Shown here one piece after another: positions 43,709 to 52,380 of a stretch of 64,000 nucleotides of DNA. The notes under the pieces are model-generated. The model was given only the letters and a program-made list of their open reading frames with translations, was not told the origin of the DNA and did not search any database. Each line of letters starts with the position of its first letter. The first letter of the stretch is position 1. The position numbers were made by a program, and so were the translations under genes. This DNA comes from DASQPA01 sp963757335 (GTDB taxonomy: Bacteria; Acidobacteriota; Thermoanaerobaculia; Multivoradales; UBA5704): positions 124,001-188,000 of the forward strand of contig CAVWRJ010000024.1 in the NCBI GenBank assembly GCA_963757335.1. Direction: 5' to 3'.

Positions 43709-44553
43709 CAGAAGAAGGACTCCTTGATCACGATGACATCCCCCTGGCGGAGCTCCACGTCGGGTGCCTTGCCGGCCAGGATACGCTTGTAGTCGGCCTC
43801 GATCTCGCTCGCCGGGGCGGTGGCGGTGGCGGCGCGCTTGATGAGGATCCCCTTGGCGGCGCGGTCGGTCAGCCCCCCGGCGCGCGAGATGGCGGCCAGG
43901 AGGGTGATCCGCTCGGTGCTCTTGAACAGCAGGGCGCCGGGCCGCGCCACCTCGCCCAGGCAGTAGATGGTGATCTCGACCGCGCTGGGGACGTTGACGA
44001 GGTCGTTGGCGAAGAGCGGCACGTTGACCCGCGGATCGGCGCGGACGAGGAGGTCATCCAGGTCGATCGCGATCTGGTCGGAGAGGCCGTCGTCCGAGTG
44101 GCGGAGGACGTAGAGGACGTTGCCGTGGTTCTCGGCCAGGCCGCCGGCGGCGGTGATCGCCGCGAGCAGCGTCCAGCGGCCGGAGAAGCCGAGGTTCCCC
44201 GGCTGCTTGACGGCGCCGATCACCGAGATCGGCCGGGCGCGGAATTCGAGCACCTTGAGGTCGACCGAGACGTGCTGGAAGTACTTCCCCTCGAGGAGGG
44301 CGCGGAGGTTCTGGGTCACCTCGGCCTCGGTCTGCCCGGCGACGGCGACATCGCCGACGAGCGGCAGGTTGATCGACCCGTCCTCGGAGACCCGGCGTTG
44401 GACGTTGAGCTCCGGCACCTCGAACACCCGCACCTCGATCAGGTCCCGCGGGCCGATCCGGTAGGCGCCCTGGGCGCGGGCGGTCCCGCCGGCTCCGCAG
44501 AGGGTGAGCAAGAACACGACAAGCCCGCAAACGTACGCTACTATCCTCTTCAT
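43708..44553 (-). CDS. wza: Wza-type polysaccharide export protein
   Basis: A 281-residue protein with start at 44553 and signal peptide MKRIVAYVCGLVVFLLTLCG. The Poly_export domain has YRIGPRDLIEVRVFEVPELN and VSEDGSINLPLVGDVAVAGQ, and two SLBB segments follow (RPISVIGAVKQPGNLGFSG, ITIYCLGEVARPGALLFK). A Cys near the end of the hydrophobic stretch could be a lipobox-like site (LLTLCGAGG). It forms the outer-membrane channel for the polymer. One-base overlap with wzc. Confidence 0.9.
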   Translation of the reverse strand: MKRIVAYVCGLVVFLLTLCGAGGTARAQGAYRIGPRDLIEVRVFEVPELNVQRRVSEDGSINLPLVGDVAVAGQTEAEVTQNLRALLEGKYFQHVSVDLKVLEFRARPISVIGAVKQPGNLGFSGRWTLLAAITAAGGLAENHGNVLYVLRHSDDGLSDQIAIDLDDLLVRADPRVNVPLFANDLVNVPSAVEITIYCLGEVARPGALLFKSTERITLLAAISRAGGLTDRAAKGILIKRAATATAPASEIEADYKRILAGKAPDVELRQGDVIVIKESFF

Positions 44554-44621
44554 TGTAAGGGCCTTAACGAAGAGCAATGGTAGCGCAATCGACCCCTTGA
44601 GGTCAAAAGGTTGTGCAGTTG

Positions 44622-44713
44622 GGTACTGGGTCCGTTTGAAATCCGAGGACGGGCGACTGGCTGCGCGGAGCGCCCGAAGGAGACCGCCCGCAGGTTCAAA
44701 GGGACCCAGTACC
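44622..44713. repeat. 92-bp palindromic-ended structured repeat, copy 1
   Basis: Ends GGTACTGGGTCCGTTTGAA and TTCAAAGGGACCCAGTACC form a long stem. The inside (about 60 bp, from ATCCGAGGACGGGCGACTGG to AGACCGCCCGCAGG) is identical to copy 2 at 61130-61236, while the outer stem differs with matching changes on both sides. It lies between wza and the upstream barrel gene. Confidence 0.8.
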
Positions 44714-44727
44714 TGCAGTTGAGGGTC

Positions 44728-46035
44728 CTACGGCGCCGGCTGGCCGGGCAGGCCGGCGAGGGTCACCGTCATCCCCACCGACGTGAAGCTCCGGTCGCCG
44801 CCCGGCAGGTTCGAGGTGAAGCGGTTCCGCATGGCGGTCAAGAGGAGCGCCGCGGCGCGGCCGATGTCGAGCTGTAGCGAGGCGCCGTAGGCGGAGACGT
44901 CGTCCTTCCGGTCCGCCGCGCCGGGAGCCGAGGCGGTATAGCTGTCCGTCCCCCCCTCGACGTAGACGCTGCCGCGGGTGCGATGGCCGAGCCGGAGGTG
45001 GAGGGAGAGCCCGACCCGCTCCTCGTCAAGGTAGGGGTACTGGGGGAGGACCGAGTAGATCGGGTTGCGGCGGCCGTAGAGGAAGATCTCCGGTCCGGCG
45101 CTCGTGCGGTAGGCGACTGTCGCGATGCCGGTGACCTTCTGGTAGCGCACGAAATCAGAGCCCTGGGCCGCGGTCAGCGAGCGGGCGGCCAGGTCGACGT
45201 TCAAGAAGATGCGGTTGTGGTCGTAGACCGCTTCCACGACCGGCGCCGTGCCGGAGTTCGAGCGGTCGGGGGCGCCCGGCCGGCGCTCGATGAACTTGAC
45301 CTCGGAGCGCTCCGCCCCCAGCCCGAAGAGCCAGCCGGTGACCGGCCGCCAGTGGACCCCGGCCCGCTCCAGCTGCTCGCGGCGGTTGAGGAGGTCGAAG
45401 AGCGAGACCTGGGGGTCGTTGCGATTGGCGAGGCTCGTCTGCTTCAAGGCCGAGGCGTTCGCGAAGACCGAGAATTTCCGGGTGATCGCGAGTTCGGCCA
45501 CCAGGCTGGCATGGTCGTCCCGGGCGTTGGTCAGGCGGGGCAGCTCGGGGGTGAGGATGCGCTGGGTCTCGTCGCGCCCGGCGGTCGCCTCGATCGTCAA
45601 GCGGTTCCAGTAGCCGTGGAAGCCGGCGCCGACGCGGTCGTTGAAGCGCCGCCGGTCGCTCTCCTTGCGCCACCAGACGTACTCCGGGAGAGCGTAGGCG
45701 GTCCAGGTGACCTTGGGGCCGGTCGGCAGGTAGAAGCGCAGGCCGCCGCCGACCGTGGCGGTCAAGTCGCCGGGCGCCGCGCTGCCCCCGCCGGTACCGG
45801 AGCCCAAGAGGGTCTTGACGTAGGCGACGTCGCGGAAGCCCAGCCAGGGCGCCACCCGGACGGGGCCCAGGTGATAGCGGGCGTTGGCGACCTCCCTGGC
45901 GAGCCTCCCCTTGGCGTCCTCCGGCCGGCCGGCGGGGCCGCCAGGGGTCGTATACTGGTCGAACTGAGCCCAGGCGGTGCCCCAGGCACACAGGCAGAGG
46001 AGTCCGGTGAGGAATGCTCGCAGGGAAAGTCGCAT
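44728..46035 (-). CDS. Outer-membrane beta-barrel protein of the export locus
   Basis: A 435-residue protein with signal peptide MRLSLRAFLTGLLCLCAWG...AWA. The mature part is a series of alternating amphipathic strands (LTATVGGGLRFYLPTGPKVT, YALPEYVWWRKESDRRRFND, GVHWRPVTGWLFGLGAERSE, TGIATVAYRTSAGPEIFLYG) ending GMTVTLAGLPG, as expected for a barrel of about 18 strands. It resembles the putative outer-membrane barrels that accompany exopolysaccharide export proteins in Acidobacteriota and Proteobacteria. It is the first gene of the export operon and is divergent from the ligase gene, with a 36-bp gap. Confidence 0.75.
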   Translation of the reverse strand: MRLSLRAFLTGLLCLCAWGTAWAQFDQYTTPGGPAGRPEDAKGRLAREVANARYHLGPVRVAPWLGFRDVAYVKTLLGSGTGGGSAAPGDLTATVGGGLRFYLPTGPKVTWTAYALPEYVWWRKESDRRRFNDRVGAGFHGYWNRLTIEATAGRDETQRILTPELPRLTNARDDHASLVAELAITRKFSVFANASALKQTSLANRNDPQVSLFDLLNRREQLERAGVHWRPVTGWLFGLGAERSEVKFIERRPGAPDRSNSGTAPVVEAVYDHNRIFLNVDLAARSLTAAQGSDFVRYQKVTGIATVAYRTSAGPEIFLYGRRNPIYSVLPQYPYLDEERVGLSLHLRLGHRTRGSVYVEGGTDSYTASAPGAADRKDDVSAYGASLQLDIGRAAALLLTAMRNRFTSNLPGGDRSFTSVGMTVTLAGLPGQPAP

Positions 46036-46071
46036 GTCTCTCTTCGTGCTGTCGTCGCTTAGGGTCGCGCC

Positions 46072-47586
46072 ATGATACGTCAAATCGACCTCCTGGGAAT
46101 CGGCCTCGTCACCGTCCTCCTCCTCTGGGCCCCCCTCCCCTTCGGCGGGGTCACCCCGTGGGCGGAGGCGAGCCTCGAGGTGCTCGCCTTTCTGGCCCTC
46201 GCCGTCGCCCTCCTCGGTCTCGACCGGTTCGCCGACCTGCGGCCCGTGGCTTTCCCCGCCGCGGCGCTCGCCGGGGTCGCCCTCCTGGGCCTCGTCCAGG
46301 CGCTCCCCTGGCCGACCCCCATCGTCGCCGTGCTCTCGCCGGGTCACGCCGGGCTCTACCGGCAGGCGGCGGCCCTCCTGGCGCCCGATCCCGGCGGCGC
46401 CGTCCGGCTGACCGTCGCCGCTGCCGCCAGCCGTTCGGCGGCGCTCCTCTGGGCGGCGGTCGCGGCGGCCGTCGTCGCCGGCGGGGTGGTTGGCCGCCAC
46501 CGGCGGGGCCGCCGGGTCCTCGGCGGGGCCCTCCTCGCCTCGGCGCTCTTCCAAATCTTCTTCGGCGCCCGCGCCGCTCTAGCCGGCGACAAGACCCTCT
46601 GGGGGGTCGAGGTGCCGATCAGCGCCGCCCGCCTGCGGGGGACCTTCTTTAACCCCAATCACCTGGCGGTCTACCTGGAGCTCGCCCTGCCGCTCGCCTT
46701 CGCCTGGGCGTTCTGGACGGTGCGGCGGGCCCGGCGCGAGTCCTCCCTGGAGCGCCGGGTGCTCTCCGTGGCGCCGCCGGTCCTCCTCTGGCTCGTGCTC
46801 TTCGCCGGCCTCGCCTTCACCGCCTCGCGCGGCGGCCTCCTGGCGGCGGTCGCCGCCACCGCGCTCCAGGGGGGGCTCATCGGCATCCGCTACCGGCGCT
46901 GGGACCTGGCGCCTCTCGGCGCCGCGGCGGCGGTCGTCGGGGTGGCGGTGGCGGCGGCGGCGGGGATCGAGGAGGGGCTGGCGCGGCTCGTCCACACTCT
47001 GCCGGCGGACGTCAGCTGGGGGGCGCGCCGGCAGGCCTGGGCGGCGACGGTCGAGCTCTGGCGCCGCTTCCCCCTGACCGGGGTGGGGCTCGGCGCCTTC
47101 CGCGACGCCTTTCCCCTGGTCCAGCCGGCGAGCCTCACCGGCACCTGGTGGCACGCCCACAGCGGGCCGCTCGAAGTGCTGGCGACGACCGGGGTGGTGG
47201 GCGCCATTCTCCTCGCCGCCGGGCTCGCCCCGCTCTTCCTGCAACTGCTGACCGTGCTCGCCCGCGGCCGGCGCTCCGAGGACCGCGCGGCCGCGCTCGC
47301 CGCCGTCGGCGCCCTGGTCTCGGTGGCGATCCACGAGTCGTTCGACTTCGGCTTGACCCTGCCGGCTAACGCCCTCTCGCTCGCCGTCCTGGTCGGCGCC
47401 GCGGCCTCAGCGCGGCTGGGGAGCCGCCCCCCCGTCGCCATCCCCGTCACCCCCCTCCGCAAGGCTCACCGTGCCCGGGAGGACCGCTCCGCCGGCGACG
47501 CTCTCGACCTCGAGGAGATGCAGCCCGGCGGGAAGCGGCGCGGCAAGGGCAAGCGTTCCTCCCGTCACGGCCGGAAACGTTCCTAG
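46072..47586 (+). CDS. O-antigen ligase-like membrane protein
   Basis: A 504-residue polytopic protein. About ten membrane helices, including LLGIGLVTVLLLWAPLPFGG, VLLWLVLFAGLAFTASRGGL and TTGVVGAILLAAGLAPLFLQ. The family segments GTFFNPNHLAVYLELALPLA and the WWHAHSGPLEVLATTG loop are typical of WaaL/PglL-like proteins. It may join or polymerise glycan in the periplasm. The last 60 residues are basic and low-complexity and overlap the convergent minus-strand gene by 180 bp, so the true C-terminus may be shorter. Confidence 0.78.
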   Translation: MIRQIDLLGIGLVTVLLLWAPLPFGGVTPWAEASLEVLAFLALAVALLGLDRFADLRPVAFPAAALAGVALLGLVQALPWPTPIVAVLSPGHAGLYRQAAALLAPDPGGAVRLTVAAAASRSAALLWAAVAAAVVAGGVVGRHRRGRRVLGGALLASALFQIFFGARAALAGDKTLWGVEVPISAARLRGTFFNPNHLAVYLELALPLAFAWAFWTVRRARRESSLERRVLSVAPPVLLWLVLFAGLAFTASRGGLLAAVAATALQGGLIGIRYRRWDLAPLGAAAAVVGVAVAAAAGIEEGLARLVHTLPADVSWGARRQAWAATVELWRRFPLTGVGLGAFRDAFPLVQPASLTGTWWHAHSGPLEVLATTGVVGAILLAAGLAPLFLQLLTVLARGRRSEDRAAALAAVGALVSVAIHESFDFGLTLPANALSLAVLVGAAASARLGSRPPVAIPVTPLRKAHRAREDRSAGDALDLEEMQPGGKRRGKGKRSSRHGRKRS

Positions 47587-49119
47587 GGTCGAGTCGTCGA
47601 GCCGGACCTCGACCGCCGCGCCCTCCTTGGGGGCGACGTCGACGTGCAGGCGCAGGCCAGAGGCCGGCCGGGAGGTGAGCATCTCCAGGCGGGTCACCCC
47701 GCCCCGGAAGTCCCAGGCGGGGGCCGGCCACTCGCGGGCGGCGAGGCGGGAGAGCTCGCGGGTCACCTCGGCGGCCGCCGCGGAGTTGCCCTCGGCCCGC
47801 GCCACGGCGGCGCGCACCTGCCAGTAGGCGGGGCGGGTGAGCCAGGAGGGGTGAACCTGGGCGAGGGCCGCCTGGGCCTCGTCGGTCCGGCCGCGCTCGG
47901 CGAGAGTGCGCGCCTTCAGGAGCGAGTAGGGGGCCCAGGCCTCGCTCGCCGTGGCGTCGGCGCCGTGCTCCATCTTCTCAGCGTGCGCGAGGTCGCCGGA
48001 GACCAGGGTGGCCATCGCCTCGTGCGGCGGATCGAGGCCGCGGCAGAAGCCGGCCAGGCGGTGGAGGGTGCGCTCGGGGAGGGGGCACGGTTCGAGCAGG
48101 CAGCGCTCCAGGTTCCACGCCAGATGGGCGGCGAGGCGCTGGGCGGTCTTGTGGTCGACCGGCCCCGCCGGGCACTGGGCGAGGGCGTTCCGCACGAGCC
48201 CCAGGTAGCGGCGGCCGGGGGGCGCCTGGGCGGCGACCTCCAGGTAGAGGTCGCGCGCCCCGGCGAGGTCGCCCTGCGAGCGCCGTTCCTCGGCCTCGGC
48301 GAGGCGGCCCGAGAGATGGGCGAAGAGGGCGGCCTCGCGGTGCCGGCGGGCGGCGCAGAAGCCGGGCCAGTCGTGCTGCCGGCCGTAGATCTCCTCGATC
48401 CTCCCCCAGGCCGCGGGATCGCCAGGGATGGCGGCGAAGGCCTCCTCGCGGCTGCCGGCGATGGTGAGCCAGGGGCCGACGAGGGCGGCCAGGGTGGGCG
48501 GATCGGTAAAGGCGGTGGCCAGGAGCTGCCGGGCGCGCTCGCGCTTGGCCGGCGAGAGGGCCTGCCAGACCTCCAGGTAGGCGGCGGCGAGGAAGCGGGC
48601 CGGCTCCGGCCGCTGGGGGGCGAGCCGCATGGCGGTTTCGAGCGGCGCCTCCCAGCGCGGGGCGGCGGTGAACAGGCGCGGATCGCGCCCTTCCGACCAG
48701 GCGAGGTAGGTGGCGGCGCCGCGGACGAGGGCGGCGTCCCAGGCGGCTGGCCGCTGGCGGAGCGCGGCGCCCGCCCAGCCGGCTGCCTCGGTCATTCGCT
48801 GGGCGCTCAGCCGCCGCGCCTCGGAGTCGAGGTTGCCGTGCCGGGAGGCGTCGAGCTCGGAATCGAGGGCGGCGCGGGCCGCCCGCAGCTCGATCCGCCC
48901 GGAATCGGGCTCGCGCGCCATCTCCGGCGGCGCCAGCACCTCGTCCCGCCCCAGCCAGGCCGTCATCTCCGCCTCCCGCGCTATCCGCGCGTGCTCGCTC
49001 CAGAGCGGCAGGAGAGCGAGGACGAGGGCCGCCGCGGCGGCCCCGGTGCGGAGAGCACGCAACCCCGGGCGGACCCCGGGCGGGGGAGGCGCGGGCGCGG
49101 GAACGGCGGGCGCTGGCAT
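47407..49119 (-). CDS. Membrane-anchored TPR-like protein
   Basis: A 570-residue protein. The N-terminus is Pro-rich, followed by one membrane helix (AAAAALVLALLPLWSEHAR, about 27-45). The rest is alpha-helical with TPR-like periodicity (RLAEAEERRSQGDLAGARDL, SLLKARTLAERGRTDEAQAA), then a C-terminal beta domain with LHVDVAPKEGAAVEVRLDD, and a DGDGDGDGG tail. Similar proteins accompany O-antigen ligases in acidobacterial loci. It is divergent from the nucleotidyltransferase gene (60-bp gap). Function unknown. Confidence 0.65.
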   Translation of the reverse strand: MPAPAVPAPAPPPPGVRPGLRALRTGAAAAALVLALLPLWSEHARIAREAEMTAWLGRDEVLAPPEMAREPDSGRIELRAARAALDSELDASRHGNLDSEARRLSAQRMTEAAGWAGAALRQRPAAWDAALVRGAATYLAWSEGRDPRLFTAAPRWEAPLETAMRLAPQRPEPARFLAAAYLEVWQALSPAKRERARQLLATAFTDPPTLAALVGPWLTIAGSREEAFAAIPGDPAAWGRIEEIYGRQHDWPGFCAARRHREAALFAHLSGRLAEAEERRSQGDLAGARDLYLEVAAQAPPGRRYLGLVRNALAQCPAGPVDHKTAQRLAAHLAWNLERCLLEPCPLPERTLHRLAGFCRGLDPPHEAMATLVSGDLAHAEKMEHGADATASEAWAPYSLLKARTLAERGRTDEAQAALAQVHPSWLTRPAYWQVRAAVARAEGNSAAAAEVTRELSRLAAREWPAPAWDFRGGVTRLEMLTSRPASGLRLHVDVAPKEGAAVEVRLDDSTLGTFPAVTGGTLALAAPLPAGLHLLEVESVAGGAVLPGTVSLAEGGDGDGDGGAAPQPR

Positions 49120-49179
49120 CGAGACCGTAGTCTATCAGCCGGCCTCCTGTGGACCCGTCTCCGGCGTATCCTCTTCCCG

Positions 49180-50397
49180 ATGCCCCCGCGCCCGGTCCGT
49201 TTCCGCCCGCCTCCGGTGGCGATGTCGCCCGCCGTCCTCTGGATGCTCCGGCGGGCGTTCGGGCCTCCTGGGGCGCCCGCTCCCGAGGCGACCGCGGCGG
49301 AGGCTCTCGAGCTCTGCCGCCGGTTCGACCTCGCCGGGCGGGTGGCGGCCCGGCAGGGGCGGGGGCGGCTGGCGGCGGAGCTGGGGGCGGGGGGGGCGGC
49401 GGGGTTCGCTCGCGAGCAGGTGGCGGCGGCGGGGATGGGGATGCGCCTCTCCGCTCTCGCCTCGCGGGTCGCCGAGGCCGCGGCGGAGCTCGGGGTTCCG
49501 CTCGTTTTCTTGAAGTTCGCCGCCCTCGAGCTCTCCGGGAAGCTCGCTCCCGGGAGCCGGTCGGCCTGCGACGTCGACCTGCTGGTGCCGGAGACGGGGG
49601 CGGAGGCGTTGCAGGCGGCTCTCGCCTCCCGGGGTTTCTCCCCCTCCGGACTGCCGGGCCTGGAGCACCAGCTCCCCACCCTCGCCGGGCCGGAGGGGGT
49701 GGTCGAGCTCCACCGGATGCTCCTCGGGGTGCGGCTCGCCGGGAATCGTTCGGCGACCTTCGCCGATCTGGAGTGCCAGGGGCTCCTCCTCCCGCTCCCC
49801 GATCTCCCCGGGCGCGCCGCCGCTCCCGCGCCGGCGGTCGCCATCGCCTACGCCCTCGTCCATGGTCTCGGCCAGCACGGCTGGTGGCCGCAGTCCTACT
49901 CCCTGTTCAAGATGATGGGCGACCTGATCGATCTCGGATTCGGGGGATCTGACGGAGTCGAGGTGGGCGGCGGTTCGCTCGACTTCCCGGCGGTGGGCAG
50001 CTGGATCGCGGCGGACGTCCCCCCGGCCGAAGTCGAGGCGGCCCGTCGTCTCGCCGCCGCCCTCGCGGCGGGGGCGGATTTCTCCCTCTGGGGGGAGTCC
50101 GGCGAGCCCGCGGCCCTCCTCCTCCGGCATCTGCTCGCCGGCCTCCTCGATCCGGGCTACGAGCGCTCGCTCCGGCTGGGGCTCTTCAAGGGGCAACCGA
50201 GCGACCGGCCTACCCCCTCCCGCCTCGCCCGTACCCTCTTCCGGACAGTCTTTCTCACCCGCGGCCAGGTCGACGCCCTCTACGGCCCGCCGCGCGGCGG
50301 GCCGCTCGGCTACCTCGGGCGCCGCCTCTGGCGCCCGATCGACCTCGCCGGCCGCCTGGTGCGCTACGGCGCCAGCGCCTGGAAGGCCCGCTCGTAG
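49180..50397 (+). CDS. Nucleotidyltransferase-fold protein of the modification cassette
   Basis: A 405-residue protein. GVPLVFLKFAALELSGKLAPGS and then SRSACDVDLLVPE give the GS...DxD core of the nucleotidyltransferase fold (family often annotated NTP_transf_5). GLEHQLPTLAGPEGVVELH and AYALVHGLGQHGWW follow. Members occur with HprK-related kinases and PqqD-like proteins in gene sets of unknown product. The first gene of a plus-strand run that continues to 55222; substrate unknown. Confidence 0.75.
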   Translation: MPPRPVRFRPPPVAMSPAVLWMLRRAFGPPGAPAPEATAAEALELCRRFDLAGRVAARQGRGRLAAELGAGGAAGFAREQVAAAGMGMRLSALASRVAEAAAELGVPLVFLKFAALELSGKLAPGSRSACDVDLLVPETGAEALQAALASRGFSPSGLPGLEHQLPTLAGPEGVVELHRMLLGVRLAGNRSATFADLECQGLLLPLPDLPGRAAAPAPAVAIAYALVHGLGQHGWWPQSYSLFKMMGDLIDLGFGGSDGVEVGGGSLDFPAVGSWIAADVPPAEVEAARRLAAALAAGADFSLWGESGEPAALLLRHLLAGLLDPGYERSLRLGLFKGQPSDRPTPSRLARTLFRTVFLTRGQVDALYGPPRGGPLGYLGRRLWRPIDLAGRLVRYGASAWKARS

Positions 50398-50421
50398 CAG
50401 GGTCTCGTATACTCGCCGGCG

Positions 50422-52380
50422 ATGAGCAAGGCGAAGCGACCCGGCCGGGTGCCGGCAGGGAGGGACGGCGCGCCCGGCCGCTCCCGGTCCGCTCCCGCCC
50501 GTCCGGCGGCTCAGAGGGGCGGCCGGGTCGGCGGGGTGACGGCGGAAGGTTGGGCCGAGGCGCTCCTCTGGGTGGTGATCCTCCTCCCTCCCCTCCTCCT
50601 GCCGGCCTTCGCCAAGGAGGCGTTCCGGCTCCCCAAGCTTCTGGCGAGCGAGTGGCTGGGCCTGGCCTCGCTCCTCCCCCTCGCCTTCCGGCTGCGCGCC
50701 GTGGACCGGGTGAGCTGGCGCGATTTCGCCGGCCGGGCCGGCCGCGCCGACCGCTATCGCGCTCCCGCCCTGGTGGCGGTCGCCCCGCTCCTCGCCGTCG
50801 CCATTCTGGGCCTGGTTACGAGCCGCCATCCGTTCCACCTGCACGAGGCCCTGGCCGATCTCTCGATCGGCGCCGCCTGCCTGGTCGGCTGGAGCGCCGG
50901 GCTGTCCCGGGAGCGGCTAGAGCGGCTGCTCGCCGGGCTGCTCGTCCCGGCGACTCTCCTCGCTCTTTTGGGCATCCTCCAGTTCCACGGTCTCTACCGG
51001 CCGTTCCAGTTCGAGGGGACGGCGCGCGCCGGCCGGCTCGCCGTCACCTCGCTCGCCGGCAACCCGGGCGACCTCGCGGCCTACCTCGTCCTCCCCTGCC
51101 TCGTCGCCCAGTGGATTCTCGTCCGCGAGCGGCGGGGACGGCGGCGCGGTCCCGTCCTCACCGCGGTCGCGGCGGCTCTCGCCATCTGTCTCTATGCCCT
51201 GGCGGTGACGCAGACGATCTCCGCGCTCGCCGCGGTGGCCTGGGGGAGCCTGGTGCTCTGGGCCTGCCTCGCCCCCCGCCGCCTCCTGCTGCCGGCCGCC
51301 GCCGCGGGCCTCGGGGTGGCGGCGCTCCTCGTCCTCGCCGTTCCCCCCCTGCGGGGGCGGGTGGTCGAGAAGGCCGGCCGGCTCGCCCAGGGCGACTGGA
51401 ACAGCTTCCTGACCGGCCGGCTCGACGGCTGGCGGACGGCCGCCTGGATGCTCGGCCAGCACCCGTTCGCGGGCGTCGGGCAGGGGGGGTTCGAGGCGGA
51501 GTTCATCCCCGCCAAGCTCGCCCTCTTGGACGGCGGCACCCGGTTCTTCGAGAACGCCGTCGACGTCACCTTCGAGAACGCCCACAACGAGATCCTGGAC
51601 GTCGGGGCCGACCTCGGGGTGCCGGGTCTCCTCGCTCTCGGCTGGGGGATCTGGGTCCTCTTCGGCGCCCTCCGCCGGGGCATCCCGGAGAGGGCCGGAG
51701 GGGCCGAGGGGAACAAGGAGGGGAATGTGGACGACGGCGCGGACCGCCCGCGGCTCGCCCTCGCCTGGGGAGGAACAGCGGCCCTCGCCCTCCTCTCCCT
51801 CTTCCAGTTCCCCTTCAGGATCGCCCTCCCCGCCTTCCCGGCCCTCCTCTTCCTGGCCTGGATCTGGCGGCGCGAAACGCCTGAAGGAACCCGCCCGCAG
51901 GGTCAAATGGAGCCCGCACCTCTTCGGGGCGTCTCGGGGAGCACGCTCGGCTGGCTGGCGGCCGCCGTTCTCGTCCTGGCGCTCGTCCTCCAGGGGAACC
52001 GCTGGCACGACCGGCTTCTCGGCAGCGCCATGCTGCGCCAGGTGGAGCTGGTATCGATCAGCGCCGCCACCTCCGGCCACGCTCCGGGGAACCTCCTGCC
52101 CACCCACCTGGAGCTGCTGCGCCGAGCCCAGGATCTCGACCCGGCGGAGGTCGGCATCCCGATCGCCCGCGGCAGCCAGTTCCTCCTCTTCGGCGACCCG
52201 CGGGCGGCGATCCCGCCCTATCGCGCGGCCCTCGCCCTGCAGCCGAAACCCGAGATCTACGCCGACCTCGGGCGGGCGTTCCTCGCCTCGGGCGACCTGG
52301 CGGAGGCGCGGCGCCAGTTCCGGCTCGCGGTGCGGCTCGATCCCAGCCTCCTCGCCCAGGTGCCGGAGGCGGGCCGGTGA
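50422..52380 (+). CDS. O-antigen ligase-like protein with C-terminal TPR
   Basis: A 652-residue protein. After a basic, disordered N-terminus come about twelve membrane helices (for example LLWVVILLPPLLLPAFA, LVAVAPLLAVAILGLVTS, LGVAALLVLAVPPL). Family segments: FQFEGTARAGRLAVTSLAGNPGDLAAYL and FENAHNEILDVGADLGVPGL. After the last helix (LGWLAAAVLVLALVLQG) there is a periplasmic TPR-like part (IPPYRAALALQPKPEIYADL, GRAFLASGDLAEARRQFRLA). One cytoplasmic loop carries a degenerate half copy of the structured repeat (51864-51914). Its stop overlaps the GTG of the next gene. Confidence 0.78.
   Translation: MSKAKRPGRVPAGRDGAPGRSRSAPARPAAQRGGRVGGVTAEGWAEALLWVVILLPPLLLPAFAKEAFRLPKLLASEWLGLASLLPLAFRLRAVDRVSWRDFAGRAGRADRYRAPALVAVAPLLAVAILGLVTSRHPFHLHEALADLSIGAACLVGWSAGLSRERLERLLAGLLVPATLLALLGILQFHGLYRPFQFEGTARAGRLAVTSLAGNPGDLAAYLVLPCLVAQWILVRERRGRRRGPVLTAVAAALAICLYALAVTQTISALAAVAWGSLVLWACLAPRRLLLPAAAAGLGVAALLVLAVPPLRGRVVEKAGRLAQGDWNSFLTGRLDGWRTAAWMLGQHPFAGVGQGGFEAEFIPAKLALLDGGTRFFENAVDVTFENAHNEILDVGADLGVPGLLALGWGIWVLFGALRRGIPERAGGAEGNKEGNVDDGADRPRLALAWGGTAALALLSLFQFPFRIALPAFPALLFLAWIWRRETPEGTRPQGQMEPAPLRGVSGSTLGWLAAAVLVLALVLQGNRWHDRLLGSAMLRQVELVSISAATSGHAPGNLLPTHLELLRRAQDLDPAEVGIPIARGSQFLLFGDPRAAIPPYRAALALQPKPEIYADLGRAFLASGDLAEARRQFRLAVRLDPSLLAQVPEAGR
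51864..51914. repeat. Degenerate half copy of the 92-bp structured repeat inside a coding region
   Basis: About 42 of 51 bases match the 3' half of copy 1 (44659-44709), including GAAGGA, CCGCCCGCAGG and TCAAA. It encodes the loop RETPEGTRPQGQMEPAP between membrane helices. Chance similarity is possible but unlikely at this length. Confidence 0.5.

Noticed and set aside
44622..44713. tRNA-like gene suggested by GGTTCAAAGG near the end of the structured repeat
   Set aside because: No matching T-arm stem, no anticodon arm and no CCA-proximal acceptor stem of 7 bp; the pairing is a long hairpin.
47644..50397. Plus-strand protein of 917 residues
   Set aside because: The first 500 residues are the antisense of the TPR-like gene; the nucleotidyltransferase starts at 49180.
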